Assembly (NCBI GenBank): GCA_947071285.1
Contig: CAMTFK010000012.1
Location: 1-42,308 of the forward strand
Direction: 5' to 3'
DNA: 42,308 nt
Source of the DNA: an uncultured Bacteroides sp.
GTDB lineage: Bacteria > Bacteroidota > Bacteroidia > Bacteroidales > Bacteroidaceae
The position numbers and the translations under genes are program-made. Below the pieces are notes generated by a model. It had not been told where the DNA came from. It worked only from the letters and a program-made list of their open reading frames with translations, and ran no database searches. Of this stretch, positions 20,236 to 29,430 are shown one piece after another. Position 1 is the first letter of the stretch, and each line of letters starts with the position of its first letter.

Positions 20236-21378
20236 TTACAGACTTTTATCCAGGAATGATAAAACAGCTTCCTGTACCTTTATCCCGCAGTCATGCGGCA
20301 TATCCCATAACTCAGTAACAAGTTTATCACCTGCCGAACGGCTCTCCCATACCTTCCTCATTTCGGCAAAAGCCGCATTCACTCCCACCGGAGGAAACAA
20401 TTTATCATGCTCGCCATTCAGGAAAAACATGGGCTTGGGACAAGCTATGGAAGCGATATGCGGATAATCCAGATAACGTCTGATGCCCGGCAACATATTG
20501 GCAAAGCCTCCTCTTTCGCGTCCATACTCCCACGAGAACTGGCAATCCGTAGTCACCATCCAGCAAACCGCTGCACCTGCCTTTACTTTATCCGTCAGCG
20601 CCGAAAGCATCCAGGCCCGGTAAGCTCCCATGGAGAAGCCCATACAACCGATGCGTTCAGGGTCAACTTCCGGCAATGTCGCCAGGAAATCAGTGGTGTA
20701 CATGTCTTCATAGTTCATAAAAGCACTCCAACTACGTCCCAACATCATAAAGTTGCCCGCTACAGCCATATGCCGGTCACCGTCAACCCCTTCTTTACGC
20801 CCGCGTTCGCCCCAGAATATGGCATCAATAGAGATAACCACATAACCATGAGCCGCCAGATAATCGCCTACGTACTGCCCACCATAGCATTGTTTAGCCC
20901 ATGCATCAGCATCAGCCAACACCTCGGGAGACACGTCGAAGGGACGGATCATTTTCTCTTTGCCAATTGTATAATGGCCTCCGTGGTCATGAAGAAGTAC
21001 AACTGCCGGAAATGGTCCTTCGCCGTCAGGAACCAGCATATAGGCATTCACACGCGAATAGCCCGTCAGGTTGAAGCGCAGTTTCCTTGCTTTATACCCA
21101 TCGCGTTGTTCTTCCGCAACTACCTCCAACTTATAATCAGTAGTATAAGGAGGCGGGGCCAACATGGCATCCAGCACAGTGTTACGTGCCTGTTTACGCC
21201 ATTTCTTAAAGTTCTTCACCGGACTGTTTCCCCAGGCCATAGGGTAAGTCAACTCTTGCTTTAGCTGGTCCAGGAAAACCGGCATCTCTCTCTCCAGCTC
21301 GTAGCCGGATAAATGCTGAGAAAGGGCGGCCACCGAAGTGACCAACCCTAACACGCAAAGAATGATATTTTTTATCAT
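20236..21378 (-). CDS. Secreted α/β-hydrolase, probable pectin/oligosaccharide esterase (copy 2)
   Basis: The protein is a paralogue of the hydrolase at 14487–15641 with the same layout: N-terminal signal (ending VAALSQ), LTYPMAWGNSPV, VPDGEGPFPAVVLLHDHGGHYTIGKEKM, nucleophile Ser249 in GFSMG, Asp in EHDKLFPP and a C-terminal His in DMPHDCG. It is presumably periplasmic and de-esterifies imported oligosaccharides. It is the last gene of the SusC–SusD operon on this strand, 14 nt after the SusD stop. Residues around the substrate pocket differ from copy 1 (for example CWMVTTDCQFSWEYG against CWMNTTEYLMTLTNN), so the two may act on different esters. Confidence 0.85.
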   Translation of the reverse strand: MIKNIILCVLGLVTSVAALSQHLSGYELEREMPVFLDQLKQELTYPMAWGNSPVKNFKKWRKQARNTVLDAMLAPPPYTTDYKLEVVAEEQRDGYKARKLRFNLTGYSRVNAYMLVPDGEGPFPAVVLLHDHGGHYTIGKEKMIRPFDVSPEVLADADAWAKQCYGGQYVGDYLAAHGYVVISIDAIFWGERGRKEGVDGDRHMAVAGNFMMLGRSWSAFMNYEDMYTTDFLATLPEVDPERIGCMGFSMGAYRAWMLSALTDKVKAGAAVCWMVTTDCQFSWEYGRERGGFANMLPGIRRYLDYPHIASIACPKPMFFLNGEHDKLFPPVGVNAAFAEMRKVWESRSAGDKLVTELWDMPHDCGIKVQEAVLSFLDKSL

Positions 21379-21392
21379 ACCAAAAACATATA

Positions 21393-22925
21393 TTAATAAT
21401 TCGGATTTTGTTTCAAATTAGGATTATTATTCAACTGAATGGCAGGTATCGGATAAATTCCCCTCCACTCTTCTGTCACACCGGTTTTATAGAACCAGGT
21501 ATCTGTGAAGTAAGATCCAAAACGAATCATATCACGGCGGCGCTGATTCTCCCAGATGAATTCACGGGCACGTTCTTCTTCTATCTTTTTCAGGGTCAGT
21601 TCATCCCAATCGGGCACTCCACTGCGTCGGCGCACCTGATTGACCAATTCGAGCGCTTCATCCAACTGTATTCCTTGCCTGAACAAAGCCTCAGCCTTCA
21701 TCAAAAGAACATTGGAATAGCGTTCCAGAATATAATCATTATCAGCTTTACTGCCGGACCATGCTACACCTATCGGTGAATATTTCAATACCCGGTAGCC
21801 TTCATTATCCTGCGCAGCAACCATATCTTTGATGGTTGTCAGTACGAGTTGAGTACCTTTATCATCACAGAGCGGAGTCACTCCATCCTGATAATACTGA
21901 GGCCCGTATTCCAAAAGTTCCAGACGTTCATCACCTTCTTCATATCTCTTCAATGCATCATCAGTAAAGCAATATCCATTGGCCGGCGCAAAAGACAAAT
22001 TATACTTCTTCTGGTCGAGGGCATGCTGGGTATAAAGTATAAACTCATTTCCATCCACACCTTTCGACGGGTCTACCGCAAAGGAAGAAATGACTTCCGA
22101 TGAGTTTGCTTCGTTTGTAGCAAGGAAACAGTCTCCCACTTTCTTTTCCAGGGAATAGGCGTTTGTTCCGATAACATGATTACACATCGTCACCACATCA
22201 GCCCAATGAGCCTCGCCGGCATACACCTCAGCATTCAGGTAAACGGAAGCTAAGGCTGTATATACCGCCTCTTTTGTCAAACGAGGATAATAGGCAGCAC
22301 GATTCACTTCTTTGATGGAAGGCAACTCTGCCGCAGCCTCTGCAAACTCTTTCACCACGAACTCATAAACTTCCTTTCTGGATGCCGTTTTCGGTAAATC
22401 ATTCGCATCCACTTTAGCTCCAGTGAAAAGAGGAACATTTCCGAAATAATCCATCGCGTAATAATATCCGTAGGCACGAAGCGCCCGTGTCTCTGCAATC
22501 AAGGCTTTCAAGTCATCTTTCATGGGAGAGGATTCCATACTGGCTATCACAGCATTGGCAGCGCCGATTCCCGGAAACAAATAGGTTCCCCAGCAGGTTT
22601 CAAGACGGGCATTATCCGGTGTTATCTTATGCGCCATTATCTGCATATTGCCTTCGTCATACCAACCACCGCTGGCACGCCCCGGACAGAAAAACTCATC
22701 CGTACCAAACTCTCCTATTCGCCAGCCATCACCGCCGGCTCTGGACATATATGCCAGATATTGATATACACCGACTACAGAAGAGAGAGCTTCTTCTTCT
22801 GTCTGATAATAGGTCTCAGGAGAAAGTCTGCCATATAATTCTTCATCCAGATTAAGGCAACCGGACAACATACTGATTCCGACGCCACAGGCAACTATGC
22901 TTTTAAATATTCTTCTTGTTTTCAT
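21393..22925 (-). CDS. SusD/RagB-family glycan-binding lipoprotein (second pair)
   Basis: The lipoprotein signal MKTRRIFKSIVACGVGISML ends at Cys22 (LSGCLNLDEELYG). Typical SusD features follow: TETYYQTEEEAL-like start of the mature domain, ALIAETRALRAYGYYYAMDYFGNVPLF near residue 140, ILERYSNVLLMKAEALFRQG near 405 and REFIWENQRRRDMIRFG near 460. At 510 residues it has ordinary family length, unlike the 685-residue partner of the first pair. The gene follows the SusC gene by 20 nt. Acting with SusC it would bind pectin-derived glycans at the cell surface. Confidence 0.95.
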   Translation of the reverse strand: MKTRRIFKSIVACGVGISMLSGCLNLDEELYGRLSPETYYQTEEEALSSVVGVYQYLAYMSRAGGDGWRIGEFGTDEFFCPGRASGGWYDEGNMQIMAHKITPDNARLETCWGTYLFPGIGAANAVIASMESSPMKDDLKALIAETRALRAYGYYYAMDYFGNVPLFTGAKVDANDLPKTASRKEVYEFVVKEFAEAAAELPSIKEVNRAAYYPRLTKEAVYTALASVYLNAEVYAGEAHWADVVTMCNHVIGTNAYSLEKKVGDCFLATNEANSSEVISSFAVDPSKGVDGNEFILYTQHALDQKKYNLSFAPANGYCFTDDALKRYEEGDERLELLEYGPQYYQDGVTPLCDDKGTQLVLTTIKDMVAAQDNEGYRVLKYSPIGVAWSGSKADNDYILERYSNVLLMKAEALFRQGIQLDEALELVNQVRRRSGVPDWDELTLKKIEEERAREFIWENQRRRDMIRFGSYFTDTWFYKTGVTEEWRGIYPIPAIQLNNNPNLKQNPNY

Positions 22926-22945
22926 CTTCTGATAATAAATTAAAG

Positions 22946-25939
22946 TTAAAATGAAACGTTGATACCCATTGTGAAAGTACGTGCTTTCGGATAACTCAAA
23001 TAGTCGATACCCATCGGAGCTACGCCGGTTCTTGAAACTTCGGAGTTTACTTCAGGGTCCAGACCGGAATATCCGGTGATGGTGAACAGATTCTGACCGG
23101 AAACAAATACACGTGCACGGGTAATACGCAACGGTTTGAAACTGAAATCATAACCCAAAGAGAGATTATCCATACGCAGGAACGAACCGTCTTCTATAAA
23201 TCTGGAAGAGAACACCTTGGCTTCTTCACGGTTCACACCGGCGGTCACAGCTTCTTTCAACACATTTCTACCCGGCAGGTTATTCAGATAAGCAAGGTTA
23301 TTTGCCGTACAGTTATATACATCATTGCCTACACTACCGCGCAGATTCATGCTCAAGCTCCAGTTTTTATAGCGCAAAGTGGTAGAGATGCCATATGTAA
23401 AGTCGGGTTGTGCGCAACCGATGATTTCAGACTCACCATCATTGGCAAATTGTTCTTTTCCGTCTTTGATGCCAATGAACTTCTTTCCATAGAAAGTTCC
23501 CAATGGCTGCCCCGGCATAACCAACTGGGCATAAGAACCGGAAAGACCCTGCCCCTGACAAGGAGCCACCTTCATATTTTCACCGGTCCACTTATCATTC
23601 GACAGACTTATCAATTCATTCTTATTACGGCTGAAGTTCAGATTTATATCCCATGAGAAATCCTTTGTACGCAGCACATCGAATCCCAAATCAATTTCAA
23701 TACCCTGATTCTTTACTGAACCTACATTGGCAATCTGCGAAGTAATCAAAGACGGAGAAGGAACTGCTACTGAAAGCAGCAAATCGGTGGTTTTCTTATA
23801 GTAATAATCGATACTACCATGAATTCTTCCGTGGAAAAGTCCGAAATCCAAACCTATATCCGTCTGTGCAGTCTGTTCCCATTTTATATCCGGATTGGAA
23901 TATTGTTGCGGCAACACAATGGTTACTTTTTCACCACCTACCAAATATCCGTTAGTACTGGCTCCCAACGTATTCAGGGAATTGTAGTTACCTATTTCCT
24001 GATTACCTGTGATACCATAGCTGACACGCAGTTTCAGGTCGGTAAGAATATCGCTATGGTAAAATTCTTCTTGAGAAATTCTCCAGGAAGCAGCAGCCGA
24101 AGGGAAAACGCCCCACTTATGGTCGGCACCGAAACGGCTGGAACCATCACGACGTACAGTAGCAGTAAACAGATATTTATCTCCATAATTATAGTTTATA
24201 CGGCCATACATAGATATCAGCGTGTTACTTTCAGCAAAACTGCTTATGCTCTCCACCGTCTTTGCCGCAGCAAGGCTATACCATTTGAATGTATCAGACA
24301 AAAAACCGTAGGCACGAGTATGGTTACCTTCATCATAGAAATACTGGTAAGAGTAACCCAACATGGCATCAATAGAGTGTTTGCCGAACTTCTGATTATA
24401 TTTCAGGATGGTTTCCAACAATTTAGAATAGTCTTGCAACTTTTGTACGCTGACGTAGCCGCCATTACCATTACCAAGTAGGTTGCTCTTGGATATATAA
24501 GAGTTACGCTCAATCGAATTATAAGTGTATCCCAGATTCACCTGAAACGTGAAAGGTTTATAGAAATTCCAGTCTGCGGTCAGATTACCCAGGAATTTCC
24601 TGTTCTTACGTTCGTCCAGAATCTCCGATGCGAAAGACACCGGGTTGACACGATAAGGAGGTACATCATAGAAATCACCTTCATCATTATAGACCGGATA
24701 AGTAGGATTAAAGACATAGGCTTCGTACAGCATGCTACTTCCCATTTCACTGCCAACCGTATTGGACACCGGTGCCTGGTCGGCATTTGTTTCTCCATAG
24801 TTCAAGTTCATGCTCAGTTTCAGTTTACCATCCAGTGCCGTATGATTAATATTCATGCGGGCATTGGCACTGGTCATGCCGGAACCTAACATGACGCCTT
24901 CCTGATCGCTATACCCCAAAGATGCCCGGTAGTTTGTATCCTCACCCCCACTCATGAAAGAAAGGTAATGATTCTGAGAGATTGCCGTACGAAAAATACG
25001 GTCTTGCCAGTCTGCATTATCACCTTTATCATCCAATGTCAGTCCTAAATCATTCACTGCCTTACGGTATTCATCACCCGTCAGTACATCCAGCTTATTG
25101 CTCACATTAGAAATACCTAAACTATAGCTATAGTCCAATTGCTTCACTCCCTTCTTTCCTTTCTTGGTAGTAATCATAATGACCCCATTAGCACCACGGG
25201 AACCATAAATGGCAGTAGCGGAAGCATCTTTCAGGATGTTGATGGATTCAATGTCATTAGGGTTAATAGAAGCCAGGGGGTTCACCGATTCCTGGTCGAA
25301 GAAGTCCGTATTACTACCATTAGAAGCAATGTGACTTGAACTTACACCGGCAGAGCTATTAATAGGTACACCATCAATTACATATAATGGATCATTGGAA
25401 GCGGAGATGGATGTACCTCCACGGACACGGATTGTATTAGAGCCACCGGGTTTACCACTATTCTGGCTGATATTTACACCAGAAAAGGCGCCCTGCATCA
25501 ACTGCTGAGGGCTCAAGTCGGTACCCACCTTAAACCGGTCGCTACTAATAGAAGAAACGGCTCCGGTTAAATCGGACTTTTTCATCGTACCGTAACCCAC
25601 CACCACTACTTCTTCCAAAGCCTGGGCGTCATCCAGCAGTACTACATCAAGCGTACTCTGTGAACCTACCACAATTTCTTGTGCCACATATCCTATATAA
25701 GAAAAAACAAGAGTGATTTTTCCTGAGGGAACAGGCAAAGTATACCTACCATCCATATCGGTAATTGTTCCTACGCTTGAATTACCCTTCACAGTAACAT
25801 TCACACCAATCAGCGGCTCTTGCTTCGAGTCAGTGACCGTTCCTGTAATCGTCTTGTTTTGTGCATACAGGCATTGTGTCAATATCAATGCCAATACAAA
25901 ACATAACTTTCTAAAATCAAAATGCAGTTTGTTTTTCAT
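22946..25939 (-). CDS. SusC-like TonB-dependent outer-membrane receptor (second pair)
   Basis: This is a complete receptor of 997 residues. It has a signal peptide ending QCLYAQ, a carboxypeptidase-regulatory-like domain (GTVTDSKQEPLIGVNVTVKG), the TonB-box segment LEEVVVVGYGTMKKSDLTGAV, a plug domain (NDPLYVIDGVPI; INILKDASATAIYGSRGANG) and a C-terminal barrel ending in MGINVSF. It imports oligosaccharides into the periplasm using TonB energy. It is transcribed leftward with SusD and the hydrolase, forming a three-gene unit. It lies 313 bp downstream of the AXE1-type esterase gene, which ends in its own terminator, so this unit probably has its own promoter. Confidence 0.96.
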   Translation of the reverse strand: MKNKLHFDFRKLCFVLALILTQCLYAQNKTITGTVTDSKQEPLIGVNVTVKGNSSVGTITDMDGRYTLPVPSGKITLVFSYIGYVAQEIVVGSQSTLDVVLLDDAQALEEVVVVGYGTMKKSDLTGAVSSISSDRFKVGTDLSPQQLMQGAFSGVNISQNSGKPGGSNTIRVRGGTSISASNDPLYVIDGVPINSSAGVSSSHIASNGSNTDFFDQESVNPLASINPNDIESINILKDASATAIYGSRGANGVIMITTKKGKKGVKQLDYSYSLGISNVSNKLDVLTGDEYRKAVNDLGLTLDDKGDNADWQDRIFRTAISQNHYLSFMSGGEDTNYRASLGYSDQEGVMLGSGMTSANARMNINHTALDGKLKLSMNLNYGETNADQAPVSNTVGSEMGSSMLYEAYVFNPTYPVYNDEGDFYDVPPYRVNPVSFASEILDERKNRKFLGNLTADWNFYKPFTFQVNLGYTYNSIERNSYISKSNLLGNGNGGYVSVQKLQDYSKLLETILKYNQKFGKHSIDAMLGYSYQYFYDEGNHTRAYGFLSDTFKWYSLAAAKTVESISSFAESNTLISMYGRINYNYGDKYLFTATVRRDGSSRFGADHKWGVFPSAAASWRISQEEFYHSDILTDLKLRVSYGITGNQEIGNYNSLNTLGASTNGYLVGGEKVTIVLPQQYSNPDIKWEQTAQTDIGLDFGLFHGRIHGSIDYYYKKTTDLLLSVAVPSPSLITSQIANVGSVKNQGIEIDLGFDVLRTKDFSWDINLNFSRNKNELISLSNDKWTGENMKVAPCQGQGLSGSYAQLVMPGQPLGTFYGKKFIGIKDGKEQFANDGESEIIGCAQPDFTYGISTTLRYKNWSLSMNLRGSVGNDVYNCTANNLAYLNNLPGRNVLKEAVTAGVNREEAKVFSSRFIEDGSFLRMDNLSLGYDFSFKPLRITRARVFVSGQNLFTITGYSGLDPEVNSEVSRTGVAPMGIDYLSYPKARTFTMGINVSF

Positions 25940-26184
25940 ATTAATACATTTGGAGTTAATAAATAAAGATTCAAAGTTTCTCTATAAGGTTTTGTCTTTC
26001 ACCTTGCCATGCAAAGGAGGGGATTATCTTGATTTTTAAGGTGAAAAATATGCTCAAATCGGTTAAAAAAATAGTCCAACCGGCTCGGAACGTCTTTATG
26101 GAAGGGCTTTAAACAATTATTCCACATGTTTTCTGCACTTTTTTATCCTTCGGCAATCGATTATTCTACAACGGAGAGGTTTAT
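25940..26184 (-). promoter_or_regulatory. Upstream region of the second SusC operon
   Basis: This stretch contains no gene. It should carry the promoter of the SusC–SusD–hydrolase unit, but no clear TAnnTTTG box is seen on the minus strand. The only dyad noticed is CGGTT (26060–26064) and AACCG (26078–26082), 13 bp apart, which could be a binding site for one of the HTCS proteins; that is a guess. The lack of a consensus promoter fits regulator-dependent expression. Confidence 0.35.
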
Positions 26185-26230
26185 AAAAAATCCCCTCTGA
26201 TAAATTCTCAAAAAAGTATATCAGAGAGGA
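26185..26230 (-). terminator. Rho-independent terminator after the AXE1-type esterase gene
   Basis: On the minus strand, CCTCTCTGATA (26229–26219) pairs with TATCAGAGGGG (26202–26192), with one mismatched pair, around a 16-nt loop. A run of six T follows (26190–26185). It lies just after the stop of the esterase gene and separates it from the SusC operon. Confidence 0.8.
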
Positions 26231-26252
26231 AGGTACATAGAATAATTCTTGC

Positions 26253-27569
26253 TTATTTCAGGTGTTTCAATATCCACTTCAACTGCCCATATTCCGTATC
26301 ATTGGAAGTCCAATGTTCATTAATCGGAGTAATCAAAGCTTCTTTCGGACAATCCAGTGTATTATAAACAGCGTAACTGGTGGTAGGCGGACATACATCG
26401 TCGTTATATCCCCAGGTTATGTAAGTAGGCACCTTTATCAGGCGGGCGAAGTTCACTACATCATAATATGCCATTGTTTTCAGTTTATCAGGGGTGTCCA
26501 TACCTTCCGTCCGGAAGAAGTGGGGATAGCCGCCTGCACGTCCGGCTTTATAACCGGCCATATCACTCAAAGCAGGATGATTGGCAACACAAGCGGTAAC
26601 ACGGTTATCCAAGCCTGTAGTAATCAGAGCTAAAGCTCCACCCTGACTACCGCCCTGGACAATGACATTCTTGCCATCCCATTCCGGTAAGGAAGTCAGC
26701 AAATCAATGCTACGCACACAACCCAGATAAACACGCTTCATATAGTAATTATCACGATTATCCAGCCCATTGTTCAGATAACCGTTTTCTCTACCGTTAA
26801 AGGCATTACTGATTTCCTTGAATTCTTCCTCAGACATTGTCGGGTTCAGTCCATGTATCTCGATTTCAAAACGGATGCATCCTTCTTCCGCGTAGTACTT
26901 ATGGCGTAGAGGTTCCTTGATGGTTTTGATACCTGCTCCCGGAGGGCAAAGCACAACCGGACAAGAGCCTTTCGCTGCGTTTTTCGGATAGAAAAGATAG
27001 CCATAGATACTCTGTCCGCGATTGTTCAGCATTAACTTAATAAGGTAACAATCCACTTTATCAGTGCAATATTCTTTTGCCAGCTCTTTCGTATAAGTCA
27101 ATGGATACTTGGCAGCTTCTGCTTTATTGTTATCCCAGAACTCATTAAAGTCTTTGGGCATCTGCGTATAAGGCTTGATGTTTTCCGGAGAAAAACCTAC
27201 TTTCACGTGATGTTTATAACTCTTTCCATCCACAGTTGCCGTCATCCGGCAGTCACGAAAGCCCGGTTCTTTCATTGTTCCGATAGGAATTACGGCTTTA
27301 CCTTGTTTCAAGGTAACAGAGCCAGAGGTTTCAGCAGGCATCATGTCTCCACCTATCTCATAAGATACGGTCACACCATCCTGTGGAATACCATATTTAT
27401 AAAATTGCACTTCAACCGTAGCTTTTTCTCCGGTCTTATAAATCCAGTCAGCATGATTGGGCACAGTAACCCAAAGCACATCGCTCCGGTACGGGTAGTT
27501 CTCCGCAGATACAAACGACAGCGGAAATATCAGGGCGAACAATAGTACTAATAAACTCTTCATCATCAT
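26253..27569 (-). CDS. Acetylxylan-esterase (AXE1/CE7)-type secreted esterase
   Basis: The signal peptide (MMMKSLLVLLFALIFPLSFVSA) is followed by an N-terminal β-sandwich (about residues 25–130) and then an AXE1-type α/β-hydrolase domain: MPKDFNEFWDNNKAEA, GYLFYPKN, CPPGAGI, nucleophile Ser near 307 in VQGGSQGGALAL, Asp in WGYNDDVCPP and His in INEHWTSN. AXE1/CE7 enzymes remove acetyl groups from oligosaccharides. In this pectin locus, O-acetylated galacturonate or rhamnogalacturonan oligomers are the likely substrate rather than xylan. The gene lies 45 nt after the CE12–CE8 fusion gene and ends in a strong terminator, so the two form a unit. Confidence 0.88.
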   Translation of the reverse strand: MMMKSLLVLLFALIFPLSFVSAENYPYRSDVLWVTVPNHADWIYKTGEKATVEVQFYKYGIPQDGVTVSYEIGGDMMPAETSGSVTLKQGKAVIPIGTMKEPGFRDCRMTATVDGKSYKHHVKVGFSPENIKPYTQMPKDFNEFWDNNKAEAAKYPLTYTKELAKEYCTDKVDCYLIKLMLNNRGQSIYGYLFYPKNAAKGSCPVVLCPPGAGIKTIKEPLRHKYYAEEGCIRFEIEIHGLNPTMSEEEFKEISNAFNGRENGYLNNGLDNRDNYYMKRVYLGCVRSIDLLTSLPEWDGKNVIVQGGSQGGALALITTGLDNRVTACVANHPALSDMAGYKAGRAGGYPHFFRTEGMDTPDKLKTMAYYDVVNFARLIKVPTYITWGYNDDVCPPTTSYAVYNTLDCPKEALITPINEHWTSNDTEYGQLKWILKHLK

Positions 27570-27614
27570 TGTGTTCTAATGTTTTTCAGATTTCTAATTG
27601 ATTTCAGTTATAAT

Positions 27615-29282
27615 TCAGCGTTTTATATCCAATAGTTCATTCCCGTTTTTCACCGGATTCCATCCGTCGTTTCCGGCAAGAACGGTTTCTATCTCATAAC
27701 CTTTGGTGTTTTTCAGTTGATGGGAGAAAGCTGCACGGGCTTTCGGATTGGCTCCTTCACCCGTACTTTCGTATTCAGCATAAAACACGGTCTTCTCAGC
27801 TTCTTTCTTCCCCCAATTGTTCCAACCGGCAGGAACGATATGCTTACCTAAATAGCAACGGATAAAGACAGCCTGCGCATACGAACGCCAGGGACGTGAA
27901 AGATACACCTCCTTTACCGCCTCGTCAGCCGTCAGCCGGCAATCATAGAATACATAACCATACTTCTGGCCTTGGTCAGTAGAAGGTGCCGTCACATAAC
28001 CGCCTCTTTTGCTATGGATATGGCAACGGTTGAACACTGCCGTAGACCAACCGAAAATGAAATCGACCGTACCTTCTATATAGCAACCTTCATAATACTG
28101 ACGACAATCTTTTCCGTAAGTATAGAGCGTATCCTGGAAACCGAGGAAACGGCAGTTCTTGAAGTAAACGCGATCAGCACTCACAAAACAAGCCACAGCC
28201 TGCCCCACCGGTCCGGAAGAATTTTCGAACGTGATATTCTCCGCATAAAAATCGGGAGCATAAATATAGCAGGAAGATGAACCGGAAGTACCTTTTTCCT
28301 CACCGAAGCAATTCTTCTTCTGTGCGTAATCATCATAAGAAAGTACCACTCCCTCCTGTCCTATCAGTGAAATATTGATTTTACTTTCCGGAACTACGAT
28401 TTTTTCTTTATACACACCTTTGCGAACCAGTATCGTAGTGCGCACGTTCTTACGGAAATCAGGCACGGCATCAATAGCCTCCTGTACCGTGAAGAAATCT
28501 CCGCTGCCATCCTGTGCCACAACGAAATCATAACGGCGGACATACTTCGCCAGTTCCGGAACTTCCTTGGCAATCGCATCCATAGCCAGACCAGCCACTA
28601 CACGACCACCATAAACATTCAGATGCGTGTTATCTTCGCGGCCTTTCGGTATGGCAGCAACCTGATTGACAGGCACCCACATGAATAATTTCTTCGACTC
28701 TACCGGTCCCATACCTTCCACAAGGTCATGGGTAACCTTATTCATATCCACAAAAGCCACACCCAACTCTTTCGCCACATTCCGCGGAGAGTCCAAGTAA
28801 GCTCCGTGCGTATCAATCAATTTGTTTTCGTCTGCCGTACCGAAGTTACGGCGCACGATGGAATTGAACAAAACCGGAATGCCACCTTTGGCACGCGTCT
28901 CGTTCACAAAGCGTTTCAGGTTCTCATCAAAAGTACTGCCCGGAGCCGTATATCGTTTCGGGTCCGATTTTTCATCATTGTGCCCGAACTGGATAAATAC
29001 ATAATCCCCTTTCTTCACCTGCGAGATCACCTTTTCCCATCGCCCTTCATCAATGAAGCTCTTGGAACTGCGTCCATTCACAGCATGATTGTCCACGCGG
29101 ATTTCCTCAGAAAGATAGCCGGGCAACATCTGTCCCCAGCCACGTTCGGGGTTCCCACCTGTCAATGACTTATTAGCCATAGTGGAGTCACCAATCATAA
29201 AAATAGTAATCGCAGGTTTGTCTGCTGTGAAAGCCGAGAGCAGAAAGAACAACCCCAGCAGTAATGTCAACTTATGTTTCAT
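27615..29282 (-). CDS. CE12-like GDSL acetylesterase fused to CE8 pectin methylesterase
   Basis: Two esterases lie in one secreted chain (signal peptide about residues 1–20). Residues 25–245 are an SGNH/GDSL domain of the rhamnogalacturonan-acetylesterase type (CE12): Ser33 in MIGDSTMAN, GRSSKSF, FIQFGHND, and the C-terminal catalytic DNTHLN near 217. Residues about 250–555 are a pectin methylesterase β-helix (CE8): GSGDFFTVQEAIDAVP, GQAVA, QDTLY (near 382), DFIFG (near 407) and SRPWRSYAQAVF (near 465). These carry the conserved Gln, two Asp and Arg of the CE8 active site. The fusion couples removal of acetyl and methyl groups from the same pectin chain. It is divergent from the cupin gene (148-bp gap) and begins the CE12–CE8/AXE1 unit. 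Confidence 0.95.
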   Translation of the reverse strand: MKHKLTLLLGLFFLLSAFTADKPAITIFMIGDSTMANKSLTGGNPERGWGQMLPGYLSEEIRVDNHAVNGRSSKSFIDEGRWEKVISQVKKGDYVFIQFGHNDEKSDPKRYTAPGSTFDENLKRFVNETRAKGGIPVLFNSIVRRNFGTADENKLIDTHGAYLDSPRNVAKELGVAFVDMNKVTHDLVEGMGPVESKKLFMWVPVNQVAAIPKGREDNTHLNVYGGRVVAGLAMDAIAKEVPELAKYVRRYDFVVAQDGSGDFFTVQEAIDAVPDFRKNVRTTILVRKGVYKEKIVVPESKINISLIGQEGVVLSYDDYAQKKNCFGEEKGTSGSSSCYIYAPDFYAENITFENSSGPVGQAVACFVSADRVYFKNCRFLGFQDTLYTYGKDCRQYYEGCYIEGTVDFIFGWSTAVFNRCHIHSKRGGYVTAPSTDQGQKYGYVFYDCRLTADEAVKEVYLSRPWRSYAQAVFIRCYLGKHIVPAGWNNWGKKEAEKTVFYAEYESTGEGANPKARAAFSHQLKNTKGYEIETVLAGNDGWNPVKNGNELLDIKR

Positions 29283-29321
29283 AGTTCATTATATATAAAT
29301 AGTATGATTATTTTCCGGGTG

Positions 29322-29329
29322 CAATATTA
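29322..29329 (-). promoter_or_regulatory. Possible -7 box for the CE12–CE8 gene
   Basis: On the minus strand this reads TAATATTG, one base off the TAnnTTTG consensus, 39 nt before the ATG of the fusion gene. No -33 element is evident. The call is weak. Confidence 0.3.
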
Positions 29330-29393
29330 CCTAAAAACAGAGGGTTTGAAGTGTAAAAAAAGTCGCAATCGGTAGAAAAATTAATATTAATCG

Positions 29394-29401
29394 TATATTT
29401 G
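29394..29401 (+). promoter_or_regulatory. -7 box TATATTTG for the KdgF-like gene
   Basis: TATATTTG matches the Bacteroides -7 consensus TAnnTTTG exactly and lies 29 nt before the cupin ATG, so transcription would begin near 29408. There is no TTTG at the usual -33 distance. Confidence 0.55.
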
Positions 29402-29430
29402 CCAACAAAATAACTAATCTGACTGGCAAA

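Noticed and set aside
26060..26082. CGGTT-N13-AACCG as a defined HTCS binding site
   Set aside because: Arms of 5 bp occur by chance and no second copy was found at the other SusC or HTCS promoters; noted only within the upstream region.
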